Shown here piece after piece: positions 11,202 through 22,653 of a DNA stretch of 64,000 nucleotides. The position numbers were made by a program, and so were the translations under genes. The first letter of the stretch is position 1, and every line of letters starts with the position of its first letter. Under the pieces are notes generated by a model, which did no database searches, had not been told where the DNA came from, and saw only the letters and a list, made by a program, of their open reading frames with translations. The stretch spans positions 66,885,153-66,949,152 of the forward strand of contig NC_134081.1 in the NCBI RefSeq assembly GCF_000715075.1, read 5' to 3'. This stretch comes from Nicotiana tabacum (Eukaryota > Streptophyta > Magnoliopsida > Solanales > Solanaceae).

Positions 11202-13386
11202 TATAGATATATATATATCCGGATATAGTTTCTAATTTAATGATGGGCTAAATTAGAAACACATAAACTTGTGCACATATTAATATGGTTATGGTCCTCA
11301 AATCATACGCAGAGTTTTCTTTCTAACATCCCATCGTTAGGAAGGTGATTACGACTTACGTCTTGATTTGGAAGACTACTAACCACTAGATTGAAGAATT
11401 TCAGTCGTTCTTATGGATTCAGGTACGTTTTTGCATTTAGTTTTTATTCTCGATGATTTTACACGATATATTTTAGATAAAAGATGATAGTTTTCATCTT
11501 AAAAGTATTTTTAGTTCTAACAATATCCACATAAAGTTCCAAGCCGGCCACCTCGTTCTTTCAAATATCTTGTAAACACCAAGTTGTCTTTGTTAGGCAT
11601 GTTGGCTTTGGTTGATCGCAAAAGTAACATAACATAACTCAATTCTTTCAACATGTCCAACTTCCAATAACTTTGTGAAAGCTGTCGGAGTATGATATGA
11701 ATACAAAGGCCTGGAGCTTAGAAGCCTTCAACCAATTATTTTAATGTTCAAACCAATTTATTTTTAGAATTTGTTGGCAACAATATGCTCCTCTTCAATG
11801 AAATAGAGAAGCGTTTAAAAAATTACTAGTTTTGCTGGAATATCAACTTCAATTTTTAACGTCAATAAAATAATTTTTAGCCTTGTATCTAATTGCAGGA
11901 TATACCGTTGAGCATGGACTATTGACGATGAGCTTAATATTGTCAACAAAATATTAAATAAATAATTGATAAGGATATGTGAATCAACACGAGGTTAATT
12001 AATTATGTGATATAGCATGCGTGCAATTCTGATTTACAATTTTTAAAAATTTATAAAAACCCAACAGCAAAAATTTCCTATTTTCTTATTAGGCATATAA
12101 TAACTGAAGAAAGTGCTCGCACAACTATCTAATATGTTTGAAATTAAGGGTAATCTTTTAAATCCACAAAAAGAACTAGCCACGTATTTGACAACCGAAT
12201 TAAAGGTGTAAAGGAGGAAAAAAACAGGTGGTTTGAGGTTTTAACTGGATAAGTGAATTTTTATTTTTTTATAGCCACAAGATCAATTAATTTTCCTCGA
12301 ATAACAATACAAGCAACGACAGGCCAATAAATAAAGTAAGAGATATCTTGAAATGGGACAAAAACATACTGCATAGCTTATGTAGGAAATGCTGCTATGA
12401 AACCCCACAATCTATTTGGATGAAATGAAACAAATACAATATATTTAATTCAACTTAGTATTAATTAAACTAAATTATTTCCACCTTGTTGATTAGCGTG
12501 AGACCTCCCTCTAAAAAAAATGGTTAACAGCACAAAGTTAAGAAGGTTCGCCGCTCAGAAAAGAATCTTGGCTCTGAGATTAAGGCATGTGAAGATCTAA
12601 AAACCAGCTTTCAATTTGCAACAGCTTCATATCTTTGAGTAAATTATATACTATATGATTTTTTGCAATGTTAAGTTGGATAGAGCTGACGATAGTTAAT
12701 ATTTGTTATTATTATTATTTTTTATTTCTGTCGATATTGCGATAAAGTACTCGATTTTTGGAAGAGGTAGCACAAATAGTGGAGCATATTATGCTAGGTT
12801 GTCTCCAAGAAATTTGATGGTTTTGTGGTCCTTTTTGGATTTTTATGAACTCTTGTATCCATTGACGGCTGATCTATTTATTTCTTATCTATTCCTACAT
12901 ACTTTTCTAATTCTATTTTATTTCTTCTTCCTAAGACTGATTATTGGCCAATCAGTATTTAATATTAAGACATCATACTTTGTTTTGGGGGCATTTTGCG
13001 TATTAGTTATTTAGTTACCACCTCATGATCACATGTTAAAGTATTATTTTGCATCCTTTGAAGAGATACCACTTCATATATCCGTCTATACTAATTTTTG
13101 GGTGCTTAATTAATTCTCTTCAACTTAACAGATAAACGTAACATAATCCAATTGGTGAATATGTTAAAGAAAAATTTGCATGCATATTGGATGAGAGATC
13201 ACACGAAAAATAATTTCCATTGTAAACATATACACGTTTTGACCTATAAGTATTTTGAAACATAATTTTCATTATAAATAGATTGAAATGCAATTGATAG
13301 TTGCTCAAATATTTCCTTTGAATGGAATATCAGAATCGAGAGAAGATCATGTTTGAAAATATAAGGACCACAACAACACATGGAGT
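11202..13386. other. AT-rich intergenic stretch, no recognised gene
   Basis: No exon or element could be supported. A perfect 12-bp inverted repeat, GTTTCTAATTTA / TAAATTAGAAAC with a 9-base loop, sits at 11228-11260. A hydrophobic 103-codon ORF at 12703-13014 has no recognisable domain and lies in T-rich DNA, so I do not call it a gene. Confidence 0.5.
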
Positions 13387-13521
13387 TTAAATCTTGTGGC
13401 AGTGACAACATTCTCCCCCTTCAGATTTCTTGTTTCTTTCTCCATCCTGTTGCTGCTGTTTGGATTGTGATGGACTCAACAATCCATTTAGCCAGTGAGG
13501 ATTGACGTGATAAGGTAAACC
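13387..13521 (-). CDS. Possible terminal exon of an unrecognised gene (44 codons)
   Basis: On the minus strand an AG acceptor preceded by a T-rich tract (TTTTGTTTTGTTTTTATAGTAG) opens a phase-0 frame of 44 codons ending in TAA at 13387-13389. The product begins GLPYHVNPHWLNGLLSPSQ, has a short Gln run, then a Lys/Glu/Gly stretch and ends ECCHCHKI. The composition (HPHW, Cys-Cys-His-Cys tail) is unlike random AT-rich DNA. I do not recognise the family. An ATG near 13718 (minus; MAMSLLSAC) could belong to an upstream exon but I cannot join it. A MULE-like element begins at 13792, so the gene may be broken. Confidence 0.35.
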   Translation of the reverse strand, partial: GLPYHVNPHWLNGLLSPSQSKQQQQDGERNKKSEGGECCHCHKI

Positions 13522-13791
13522 CTACTATAAAAACAAAACAAAATATATACTTCCTCCAACACTCCTGTTTTTCCTTTTTTGTTTGTGGATTACAAGTTAC
13601 AAAGCAAAGACAATTACGAAAACATTTGATTCGAAAAGAAAACTAGAGAGTCAAATTTCAGATAGGGGATAACAAAAATTGGAAGTCCTACGACAGGCGC
13701 TCAGTAGGCTCATGGCCATGCACTTTATGAATTACCTTATAAAAGAAAATAGGAAAATGTCCATTTTTTTTAATTTTTTTTTGATAAGGTA

Positions 13792-14956
13792 GGAAAATGT
13801 CAAAATATACCCCTGAACTATGTGACATTGAGCAGATTTGCCCATAGTTAATACTTTAGCACAAAAATGCCCCTCTCGTCCAATACATGATTCGTGCCCT
13901 TAGTTTATTGGAACCCGCCAATTAGCCTTTCGATTACATATTTGCTCACTCGCGTATAGTCTAGTGGCATATCTGGCCTAGTAAAATTCTTGCATTGCAT
14001 ATTGTTCCATCAACAGATTTGGATAAACATCTGGCCCTTAGTTAGCCATAAACATCTCTTTTTCCTTGTGATTTTTTCCCAGTATATTAGGATCGTAGAT
14101 GTTGGCCGAGTTGTAATCAATTTTTTGTTGCGAAGTTTATGTTTTGTTGCAGAAAAACATTGTGTGGATACTGCAAATGGAAAGATGATGAATTTCCACC
14201 GAGAGCTATTGTTGTCATCAGCAAATTTAAAATGGAAAAAAAAATTGTTCTTATTAGTGAAATCAATCTTTTAAAGGAAAAAGTGGGCGCTCTTCAGCTT
14301 GAAAGCATAAATTTAAAGGAATTAGTAGCTAAGTTTGAGGCTTCTTCTTATATTAAAATAATGGTGGAAGACTTGGAAATACGAGGGAAAAAATATTTCT
14401 TTTGTTATTGGGTTTCCTTGTTGGGTTTGTGGTTAGTTATATGTTATGAGGGAAGACTTGGAATGATGGGTGTAATTGCATTTGATTGTTTTAGTTGTAT
14501 AATTTGGATGCACTGTAATATAATGGTGGGTGAATTGTAATTGCAAATGTTTTTGATAATTTGGGATGCAATGACATTTTGTGCCATATTGATGGAATGA
14601 AATGCAATGCCATTATATATGTAATTTAATTTACACATAATGGTTTGATTCCGTTTCAAAATGCAGTGCCAAAAAATAGTGGTTGGCTACAAAGTGTAAT
14701 ACCAAAAAAAATTGCACAAACTGAGAATTGTTGGTGGAACAATAAGCAGTTCAAGAACTTTACTAGGTCAAATATGCCCCTAGACTATGAGCGAGTGAAC
14801 AAATATAATCTCCAATAGCTAATTGGTGAGTTCCGTTAAACTAAGGGCACAAATAAATCAGGTATTTGACGGCAGGGATATATTTGCGCCAAAGTATTAA
14901 CGACATGTAAATCCGTTCAATTTCACATAATTCAGGTGCATATTTGGACATTTTCC
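13792..14956. mobile_element. MULE-like element with about 200-bp TIRs carrying a gene fragment
   Basis: The arms 13792-13995 and 14752-14956 are inverted copies, starting GGAAAATGTC and ending GACATTTTCC, and share phrases such as 'TGCCCTTAGTTTA' and 'TAGTCTAGKGGCATAT'. The arms are about 80-85% identical by eye. Between them is a GRF-zinc-finger-like remnant. I could not find a convincing TSD (flanks GATAAGGTA and ATTAAAAAA). Long TIRs around a host-like gene piece resemble a Pack-MULE. Confidence 0.65.
14139..14540 (+). pseudogene. GRF-type zinc-finger protein remnant inside the MULE-like element
   Basis: The 133-codon ORF starts MFCCRKTLCGYCKWKDDEF. The C-G-Y-C-K-W-x-D-D/E block resembles the end of the plant GRF zinc finger. 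It is followed by a Leu/Lys/Glu heptad-like coiled coil (about residues 30-65) and a hydrophobic, membrane-like segment (KYFFCYWVSLLGLWLVICY, about 83-101). Zinc finger, coiled coil, C-terminal hydrophobic segment is the layout of many transposon-associated plant GRF proteins. The N-terminal zinc ligands are missing, so it is a fragment or a mis-spliced exon. The identification is from memory of the family. Confidence 0.4.
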
Positions 14957-16123
14957 ATTAAAAAAAATCACCATTTGATCAATTTATATTCCATATTTGA
15001 AACTTTGAATTAGTTTAATTACAGACATTAATAATAGATCACTAAAACAAGATCATATACAACTAATTAGAGGAGCGACCTCATACTTTAATTTCTGGGC
15101 CAGAAATTCACGGGGATTTCTCGAATTTATATTTAAAAGAAAACATCACGATATTGTAAACTTCGTTCCTCATCTAGGAATTCTCAGATTTGAAAAAGAA
15201 AAAAGTAAGAAATATAAAGCAAGTAGAATGGCAGGTAGAATCCTCTTCATACCAAAATCGATACTAGCTAGTTTTTTTTAACTTTGAGAAATCAAATCCA
15301 GTCACCATATAAGGACATAAAAAAAATGACTGTTAGATTATGTATTTTTCTCAAATCTGGGTTATGCTTATGAGTTATGATAATTTTTTGCAGAGAAGGA
15401 CCACTACAAAAAATTCAGCCACAGTAGTGTTGTAGCTATCAACTGATAATGACTTTCCAATTTTTAAAAATCTGGGGCTATCATGATTTGATCAGCAGTT
15501 AATGTATGTGTTGTACTGCAATTTCTGCAGTATATAGAGTTTAACTTATACTCATATGTAAAGAACAAATTATCTAAAAGATAATTACAAATAATTATTT
15601 ACAAATAACGAGATAGTAAGATGAAAATAAGGATACATTATCTATGACGACAAACAATATAAAAATAATCGTTCATGAATAACGATATAGTTACCTGAAA
15701 AAAAGGATAAGTTATCTGTGACAACGAATAATATAAAAGTCTTTACAACATCAACATGCACAAGTTTTTTAGCCTGCGACAGAAATTATTTATATTCGAT
15801 AGCCGAAAAGTGTATAAAATTTGTATAATTTTTATTGTATATAACATACATAATATATATACAAAAATATTTTTGACTATTATTTTAAGAGCGGCTATAC
15901 AATGTCATTTTTCCACAGTTTTATTTTGTGTGTGTTATATATATCGAGTGTGTCTGTATTATTTGTCATTAAATGGTCTTTATAGCATTTGCTCTACTGT
16001 AGTTGTATGACACTCACGACTCATAGAACATATTTACAGTTGTCTATTGTACCATAGGATAACTCTTTAGTCCTCAAAATTAAATTACCCAACCAACAAC
16101 TATTTCGATTTCAGCTATGCACT
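14957..16123. other. AT-rich intergenic stretch
   Basis: No gene is supported. A lone CACTACAAAAAATT motif at 15402 looks like one end of a CACTA transposon, but I found no partner. A 75-bp direct repeat is listed separately. Confidence 0.5.
15601..15740. repeat. 75-bp direct repeat, two diverged copies
   Basis: 'AATAACGAGATAGTAAGATG...GGATACATTATC' at about 15606 recurs as 'AATAACGATATAGTTACCTG...GGATAAGTTATC' at about 15679, each followed by 'TGACRACRAAYAATATAAAA'. Identity is about 80% by eye. Confidence 0.65.
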
Positions 16124-16131
16124 AATAGCGG

Positions 16132-17096
16132 TAGAGGTGTACAAAAGAAACCGATAAATCGCACAAACTCGATAATCCGAGTTAAACCGGAAAAAAAAAC
16201 CCGACTATGGTTCGGTTTGATTTGGTTTAGTGTTGGAAAAAAATTAAAACCCGATCATAATTGGTTTGATTTAGTTTTAACTAAAGAAAGTCAAACCGAA
16301 ACCAAACCAACCCGACAATACATATATAAAATTTTTAGATATATTTAATATATAAATATATTTATTGTGATGTAATTTATAAATATTTCTTAAACTTTTT
16401 CATAATTTTATCTTTTAAGGTATTATTTCAAGGTTGGACTTAGAACTTTTGAATGTTCCAATAAGTTTTATAGCCATTAATATTAGTAACTCAAATAATG
16501 CTAACAAAAGCCTAAACCAAAATCAAATCAATACCAATGCTAATAAAACACATTCAATTTAATACTGGCAATGACAATGTATTGAATATCTATTTTTTAT
16601 TTTGCAATGATATAGATAAAAATGCATAACCTATTTTTATTTTTCTTTAGCGTTTAGTCATGTAATTTATACTCCCTTATTAGTTTACTTATTTTAGCAT
16701 AACTTAGTACTTTTAGATTATGTTTATTTTTATTATGGTTTTTTAATTAGCAATATTTATATTACGTGATTTTATTGTCTTTATTGTTGAATATTTTAGG
16801 ATATTGCCATGACACATCTCATATTTTGTACTATTTTCTTGAAAAATACCTTATATAGTTGTATCTTACTAGGATTAAAGAAATATTTGGAGCACAAATT
16901 ATATGTTTTGTGCTACGAAGATTTTACCGGAGAAAAAACTGGAAAAAACCCGAATAACCCGAAAATCCAAGAAAAATCGAGATTGAAAAACCCGAGTTTA
17001 TTGGTTTGGTTTGGTCTTTAGTTTTAATAACCCGACACAATTGGTTTGGTTTGGTAATTGTAAAATCCGAACCAACCCGACCTATGTACACCCCTA
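16132..17096. mobile_element. hAT-type non-autonomous element, about 965 bp
   Basis: The ends TAGAGGTGTACA and TGTACACCCCTA are inverted repeats, flanked by 8-bp TSDs AATAGCGG (16124-16131) and AATAGCAG (17097-17104). Just inside both ends are AACCGAACC/GGTTTGGTT-rich arms, and the core is AT-rich. The element at 51355-63301 is the same family in opposite orientation. TIR and 8-bp TSD fit hAT; no transposase is encoded. Confidence 0.85.
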
Positions 17097-17104
17097 AATA
17101 GCAG

Positions 17105-17609
17105 GATGTCGTAGCAGCGATCTCCATTTATTACTGTGCAAATTTACTTACTTCCACGTCCCACAAATGAAGATTAATTTATTACTCACTATAAATTTAT
17201 AATTTGAAAACAATGTCGCATTCAGAATTTTTGTAACTAAGGAAAAGTGAGACGTTCCATATTTTGGGTTTCTGGTACAATATTTCCCAGTAACATTTGT
17301 TGCTTATAAGAGTAGATAAAACTTTGTTTATTTGAATCCTCAACTTCATATAATAAATCAAATAAAGTGGGACAAAAGACTGATGCAACCGTATGTGATA
17401 TCAATGTGTTATAGTAAAAAAGTTCCAAGGTGATATGAATATGACGAAATTTAATGCACTCGCTAACTAGAAATAACAAATGCACTATTACTCAAAAGAG
17501 AAAAAGAAAAACAGAGTCAACAATAACTTTATAGAAGTTAAAAAGAACTACTCCACTAGTATACATATATTTCCAAATTTTGTTTCCTCTCTCACTTTCA
17601 TTGTTCCAA
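17105..17609. other. 3' flank of the OFP gene
   Basis: AT-rich sequence with no recognisable element. It should contain the 3' UTR and polyadenylation site of the minus-strand OFP gene; I could not pick a specific signal. Confidence 0.4.
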
Positions 17610-18413
17610 TCAAATATGAGAGGATGAAGCAGTGGTATCAACATTTTGCTGAATAATCTCAGCTTCTTCTAATAACAAGGACAAACAAGCACTAGTACTA
17701 GTAGTAGATGAAGTAGAAGAACAAAATGACAAGGGAGATGTGAAAGAATGGCTAGTAATTGTTGAAGATAAACAGTGTTCCTCAACAACAGTGGCCATTA
17801 TTGCACAAGAAGAAGAAGAAGAAGCATTATTAACCAATAAGTCAACAAAAGCACCAACAATATAACCATGGTTAGTTTTGCAATTAAGCTTCAAGTAACA
17901 AGTCAAAAGCTGTTCAAGATTCTCCCAATCTTGAATCCCATGAGCTTCCACCATTTCTTCCATTGATTTTCTAAAATCCACAAAAGGGTCCTTTGAATCC
18001 AATGCCATTACTACACTCTCCTTGAAGTACAAATTACCTTCATCTTCATTAATATTCTTGTTGGCTTCTTCAAGAATAATGGAACTTGTCTTTTCTGGCT
18101 CAAAAAATAGTCTCTCTTTTTCTAATCTCAGCCCTCTAATAATTGTCTCTATGTAATCTTGATGACCAATAGAGAGGTCTGAAGCATCAATAGTAGTATT
18201 AGAAAAGCTTCTTTCAGATTCACTGAAGAACTCATGATCAACCTGATAAGTAGAGTTTAGGGTCTTGAAAATGTTTTCTTCTGCTTCTGCTTCTGCCTCT
18301 GCTCTAAAAGAGACGGTTTTAGGTTTCCCACAAGCTGGCAGTGGCCATGCCCAATATGGAGAATAAGATGAACTACTTTCTGTTGAGGTTTTGAAGAGAG
18401 AAGAGAGCTTCAT
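17610..18413 (-). CDS. OVATE family protein (OFP), transcription repressor
   Basis: A complete intronless 267-residue frame. OFPs are plant nuclear repressors that bind TALE homeodomain proteins and affect organ shape, growth and cell-wall programmes. The OVATE domain is at about residues 133-194 (VMALDSKDPFVDFRKSMEEM ... LEQLL ... NHGYIVGAFVDLLV). The N-terminus has the WPLPACGKPKTVSFR block seen in the OFP13/15/18-type subgroup, followed by an Ala-Glu run (38-46) encoded by a GCTTCT-type microsatellite. An LxLxL EAR-like repression motif (LSLLL, 244-248) lies in the Ser/Thr-rich tail. Length suits the family. The ATG follows an A/G-rich leader and no upstream in-frame ATG is needed. The gene stands alone in a transposon-free pocket about 2.8 kb long. 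Family assignment is confident; the exact orthologue is not. Confidence 0.95.
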   Translation of the reverse strand: MKLSSLFKTSTESSSSYSPYWAWPLPACGKPKTVSFRAEAEAEAEENIFKTLNSTYQVDHEFFSESERSFSNTTIDASDLSIGHQDYIETIIRGLRLEKERLFFEPEKTSSIILEEANKNINEDEGNLYFKESVVMALDSKDPFVDFRKSMEEMVEAHGIQDWENLEQLLTCYLKLNCKTNHGYIVGAFVDLLVNNASSSSSCAIMATVVEEHCLSSTITSHSFTSPLSFCSSTSSTTSTSACLSLLLEEAEIIQQNVDTTASSSHI

Positions 18414-19852
18414 TTTTTCTTTCTTTTCTTCTATGAGAGAGGAGAACTAACTCTTCAAATTTGAATACTTGGTTTTGATGGGTAAAAATTTATGACACCT
18501 TTTTCTTTTCCTTTTTTGTTTTTGGGTTTTGGTTTTTTCTTTTTCTATCTATGTTGGTTGTGAATCCGAATATGAAAGTGAGTTCTTTATTATGCGACGA
18601 TATTTGATTGGATATAATTTTTAATAAATAGGATAAAAGTATTTCAATTTTAGGACATATAAGATAATTGTGTCATATAAATTTGGTAAAAAAATACTAC
18701 TACTACTTTGTTATTGTGGAAGGCAATTAATGCTAGGCAGAGTTTGTTGTTCAAAACATATGATTCTAAAGTAGTGGTAATTAAAAGAAGTTGACTGGTG
18801 GGGTATCCTATATTTATATATTACATATACACGTTATATTTTATAAGTAACTGAATTAAATACACGTTCAGTAGGATCAGAAGGTCCCATCTTGTAACGT
18901 ATTAAAAAAATTTAATATAGTGGTACTGCTATTAAATGGAGTATCAGATTCAGAGTTTTAATTGCAGTTTAAATAAAAGGAATTCAAATATGTTGGCTAC
19001 CTGAGTATTTTATAAAAGTTTGCATTTTCTCGTGGGCCTTGCATATCTTTACATAAATAATTGGGCGGATTCATTGCCTAACTAATATACATATACTATA
19101 TACTATTATATATGATTATATATATAAATTATATTTATATTATATATTTATCGATTATTTTTAATTTAAACCGTCGGACGGTTGATTATTTTCATTAATT
19201 ATTTTTGTTTCGTTTTGTAGTTATTCTAACAGTCCGTCCAGATTTTAGTATATGCTTACAAACTCTATGCTGCTACACTTGACAGCTTATTCAGTTATTC
19301 TTACTTCAATTCATGAAATTCCAATCTTTTTCTTTCCTATTCTTTGTTTTCCCCCTTTCTCTGCGGCAATTATATAACTTTACAATAGTCAATGCTTAAA
19401 AGTCTTCAGAAAGGAGGTCTCAGATAGTCAAACTTTTCTAGTAAATTTGAGCGAAAGTGATATTATCCCAATAGTTCTCATTTTATGATAGCGTAAAACC
19501 ATGCAAGGTTTCTGTTTGTATTTTACTCTGATATGATGTTTTATATCCAAACCAAATTATAGCTCTTCCCAAGATTATCCTTTTAACAGTTTCTTGAAAA
19601 TAATAATAACCATATATGCGATTTAGGATTTTAACCTAAGTCAATTTGAAGTGTCATTATACTACATGCTAATTTATGGCAATGTTTGCGTGCTTAATTT
19701 AACATATATTTACTCTTTTTGAAAAAGTTCAACAATATATTTGAGTTTAAGTCAAGGGCAGTATGTGCACACGCTGTCAACATACTACATTTCGCCACTG
19801 CTAGGTTCATGACTTAACAAACAATTCTTAAATATACAGGGATGTGGTAGTG
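18414..19852. other. Upstream region of the OFP gene
   Basis: This is the likely promoter and 5' leader of the minus-strand OFP gene. On that strand the leader just before the ATG is CT- then A-rich (CTCTCTCATAGAAGAAAAG). A CCAATC box occurs near 18612-18618 and TATA-like words further upstream, but I cannot fix a start site. The rest to 19852 is AT-rich with no recognised repeat. Confidence 0.4.
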
Positions 19853-19860
19853 CGGATGCG

Positions 19861-20039
19861 CAGGGCGGAGCTAGAGTGCGTAGAGCGGATTCGATTGAAC
19901 CTACTAGTTTTTGTTCGAACCTTGTATTTGTCTTAAAATTTTTAGTGAATATGTACAAATTATTAATTTAAAATCCAGTAATAACATCAAACGATTAAAA
20001 CCCCGAACCCATAAACTTGAAATTCTGGCTCCGCCTCTA
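19861..20039. mobile_element. Small hAT-type MITE (about 180 bp)
   Basis: The ends CAGGGCGGAGCTAGAG and CTGGCTCCGCCTCTA are inverted repeats. The flanks CGGATGCG (19853-19860) and CGAATGTG (20040-20047) fit an 8-bp TSD with two transition differences. The 'GATTCGATTGAACCTACTAG' and 'CCCCGAACCCATAAACTT' internal phrases are common to this widespread plant MITE family, also seen at 50357. Confidence 0.7.
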
Positions 20040-20071
20040 CGAATGTGATTCCTTTTGAGAACGAAATATAT

Positions 20072-20168
20072 TCCGGTTGAGAGCGCTTCCACCTTTCGGT
20101 GGACCCTACATCCGAGCTAATCAATTTAGTGGGTGCCGGATGCTGGGTTATACCCAAAAAAAAAAAAC
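20072..20168 (+). repeat. Truncated SINE-like 3' end with A-tail
   Basis: The phrase around GGTGGACCCTACATCCGAGCTAATC...GTGGGTGCCGGATGCTGGGTT followed by 12 A resembles the 3' part of Solanaceae tRNA-derived SINEs. The 5' part with A and B boxes is not visible. The identification is from recall of the family. Confidence 0.4.
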
Positions 20169-20768
20169 TTAAATGTTTCTTTTTTGAATTCTTTTATTGT
20201 GAGAGATTGATGGAGCTATTTTGAAATGATATTGTTTCTTTTACCTACTAAGATAAGAATGCACTCCATTGTTATCAACTAAAATTTTGTTTCTTTGATC
20301 CGATTTTTTCGTTTTTCTTAATTTATAACAACTAACAAATTCAAAAAATTCTATTTTCGAAAGCAAAGCTTTGAATAGTCTTCAATGGTGGATTTCTACT
20401 CTTCAATTTTCTTACATTGCAACCAGGTGACACAGGGTAAGAAGCAACAATGACGGACGGCCCCTTGAAGCATATGGAGAAGATGTGAGAAGAAGAAAGA
20501 GTAAAAATAATGGTTATGAGAACACATATTTAACTCTATAACTTTTAGAAGCAATGATTGTAAGAACAAAGTTTTGAATTTGTTAGTACTTTCAAAATAT
20601 GTACAATAGGAATTAGGTTGGGTAAAACTTAAAAATATGAGCCATTTTTTTGTTATGGTGTGAGGTCATGTGTATTTTCTTGTAATTCTTTCCTTTATTA
20701 AACAGTGAGGTCTTTTTCCCCCTTATTCAACAGTAAAGTCATGTCTGACCTTTTGGGGTTACCTCGTG

Positions 20769-20828
<60 letters not shown>

Positions 20829-21005
20829 TGAGAAGGAAGCGCAATAAAATGGAAGTTATGAGATGGAGACCGTTGAAGAGTCTCTAATTGATATGACATC
20901 AACTGATGGAGAGGCTTTAGGATTAATAAATGATGATATCTGATTTTTTGGGCTCGGAAAATATTTGTAAGTGACTCCATTTTATGTTGGAAAAGGGTCA
21001 AATAT
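20169..21005. other. AT-rich stretch with a (TA)n microsatellite
   Basis: No gene or element recognised apart from the TA tract at 20772-20825. Short ORFs that read through the tract give Ile-Tyr runs and are artefacts. Confidence 0.6.
20772..20825. repeat. (TA)27 microsatellite
   Basis: A perfect run of TA dinucleotides of about 54 bp, likely polymorphic. It lies 180 bp left of the head-to-head Tekay block. Confidence 0.98.
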
Positions 21006-22653
21006 TGTCACGACTAGTCTCTAGAACTAGGTAAGTCCATCAATGCGGAATAACATAATAGAAATCATAACATAATAGAAATCTTAAATAAATAAAATTA
21101 CAATTCAAATAATTTCAACTTCCAAAACCCAGTAGAAATAAGTCACAAGCTTCTAAGAATTTATTCTAAATGTTTCTATACATGAAGGTCTAAAGATAAT
21201 AAGGAAAGCAACATAATAAGGATAGAAGGGGACTCCGATGTCTACGGACGCTGGTGGATGTACCTTGAAGTCTCCGCGTACGGCTAGTTCATTAATGCCT
21301 GGTCTGATAGGAAGTACTTGGATCTGTACAAAAGATGTGCAGAAGCGTAGTATGAGTACACCACAGCAGTACCCAGTAAGTGCCAAGCCTAACCTCGGTA
21401 GAGTAGTGACGAGGTCAGATCAGGCCCTACTGGAATAATAAAAGACAGGGTGAAAAGTTTAACGATATAATAATAATAAAATGACAATGGGAATGAATCA
21501 AGTAAGTAGTATGTCATAATTTAACTACACATAATAAGGGAAAATAATATCTCGCGGAAGGAAAACAAAAATTTACAACTTTAAAAAAAAATACAAAATA
21601 ACCGAAGGCAAATGCAACCATAAAGAAATATCAACAAGGGCACTCCCGAGGTACTGTCTCGTAGTCCCAAATCATAAATAAATTCACAATATCTCATTTT
21701 CTTATATCACCGCGGGAGCCTTCTCATTTAATTTTAAAAAAAATATTTTTTCCGAAATAGCATCCCGCGTTTTAGCCACTCTTATCACACCGCATGACTT
21801 CTAGTAGTTTTCCTACTAGCCACGCGTATCAAGCCACTCTTATCTCACCGTATGCGTATAAATATCACAATATATCACAATTTGGACCTCAAGTGCCCAA
21901 ATAATTCAACTTGCCAAAATAAATCAACAACAACATTATGTTTCCACAATAAGGAGCTCATGGCTCAATTACGATGAATACAAAATCTCACAAAATATTC
22001 GGGAGTAAATAACTCAACAAAAATAATATTTTACAATTTTAATACTTTGCCTCAATACCAAATTTTAAATGTCAAATACTTCATATTAATAATAATTCAA
22101 GTAAGAAATTCAACTTTCAAACAGTGAACACGGAATAAAGGAAACAAAGTTTCAACTAAACAGGTAAAGCAATTAGCAGGGAAAAAAATAAGGCAAATTT
22201 AAAATGTACAAATAGACCAATGATGATGAATATAACCAGATAAAATAATTTGATTAATATGTAACAGAGATCTACATAATTTAAAATCAGAGTTTTCCAC
22301 ATTTAGCCCGTGTACACACTCGTCACCTCGCGTACACGACTTTCAACACATCACAATTATCATATCAATACCAATCCTAAGGAGAATTTCCCCCACACAA
22401 GGTTAGACAAGTCACTTACCTCGAACCGAGTAATTATTTACTCCATTATGCCTCTGCCTCGCGAATTAGCCTCCGAAAGCCTCGTATCTAGTCACAATTA
22501 ATTCGATTCAATCAATAAGAATTATTGAAATTTATTCCATATGAAAATACAAAGTTTCCAATAAAATCCGAAATTTAACGATATAGCATTAAGGAAACAA
22601 ATATTTAGGGGATCGGGGTTAAAGTATTCGTAACGACCGGCCGGGTCATTACA
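21006..22653 (-). repeat. 3' LTR of minus-strand Tekay-type element (1648 bp)
   Basis: On the minus strand the LTR starts TGTAATGACCCGGCCGG at 22653 and ends with GTCGTGACA at 21006. It follows pol and a polypurine tract (TTAAGAGGGGGAGAA, 22654-22668). Conserved marks: GGTAAGT (22414-22420 complement) and the CCTCGTCACTACTC hairpin (21393-21414 complement). It is over 1 kb shorter than its relatives and lacks the palindromic-word cluster, so it probably has an internal deletion. Confidence 0.85.

Noticed and set aside
12703..13014. 103-codon hydrophobic ORF
   Set aside because: T-rich DNA gives hydrophobic text by chance; no recognisable domain or splice context.
15402..15415. CACTA transposon end
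   Set aside because: CACTACAAAAAA alone; no inverted partner, subterminal repeats or 3-bp TSD found.
20705..21001. ORFs with Ile-Tyr runs
   Set aside because: They read through the (TA)n microsatellite.
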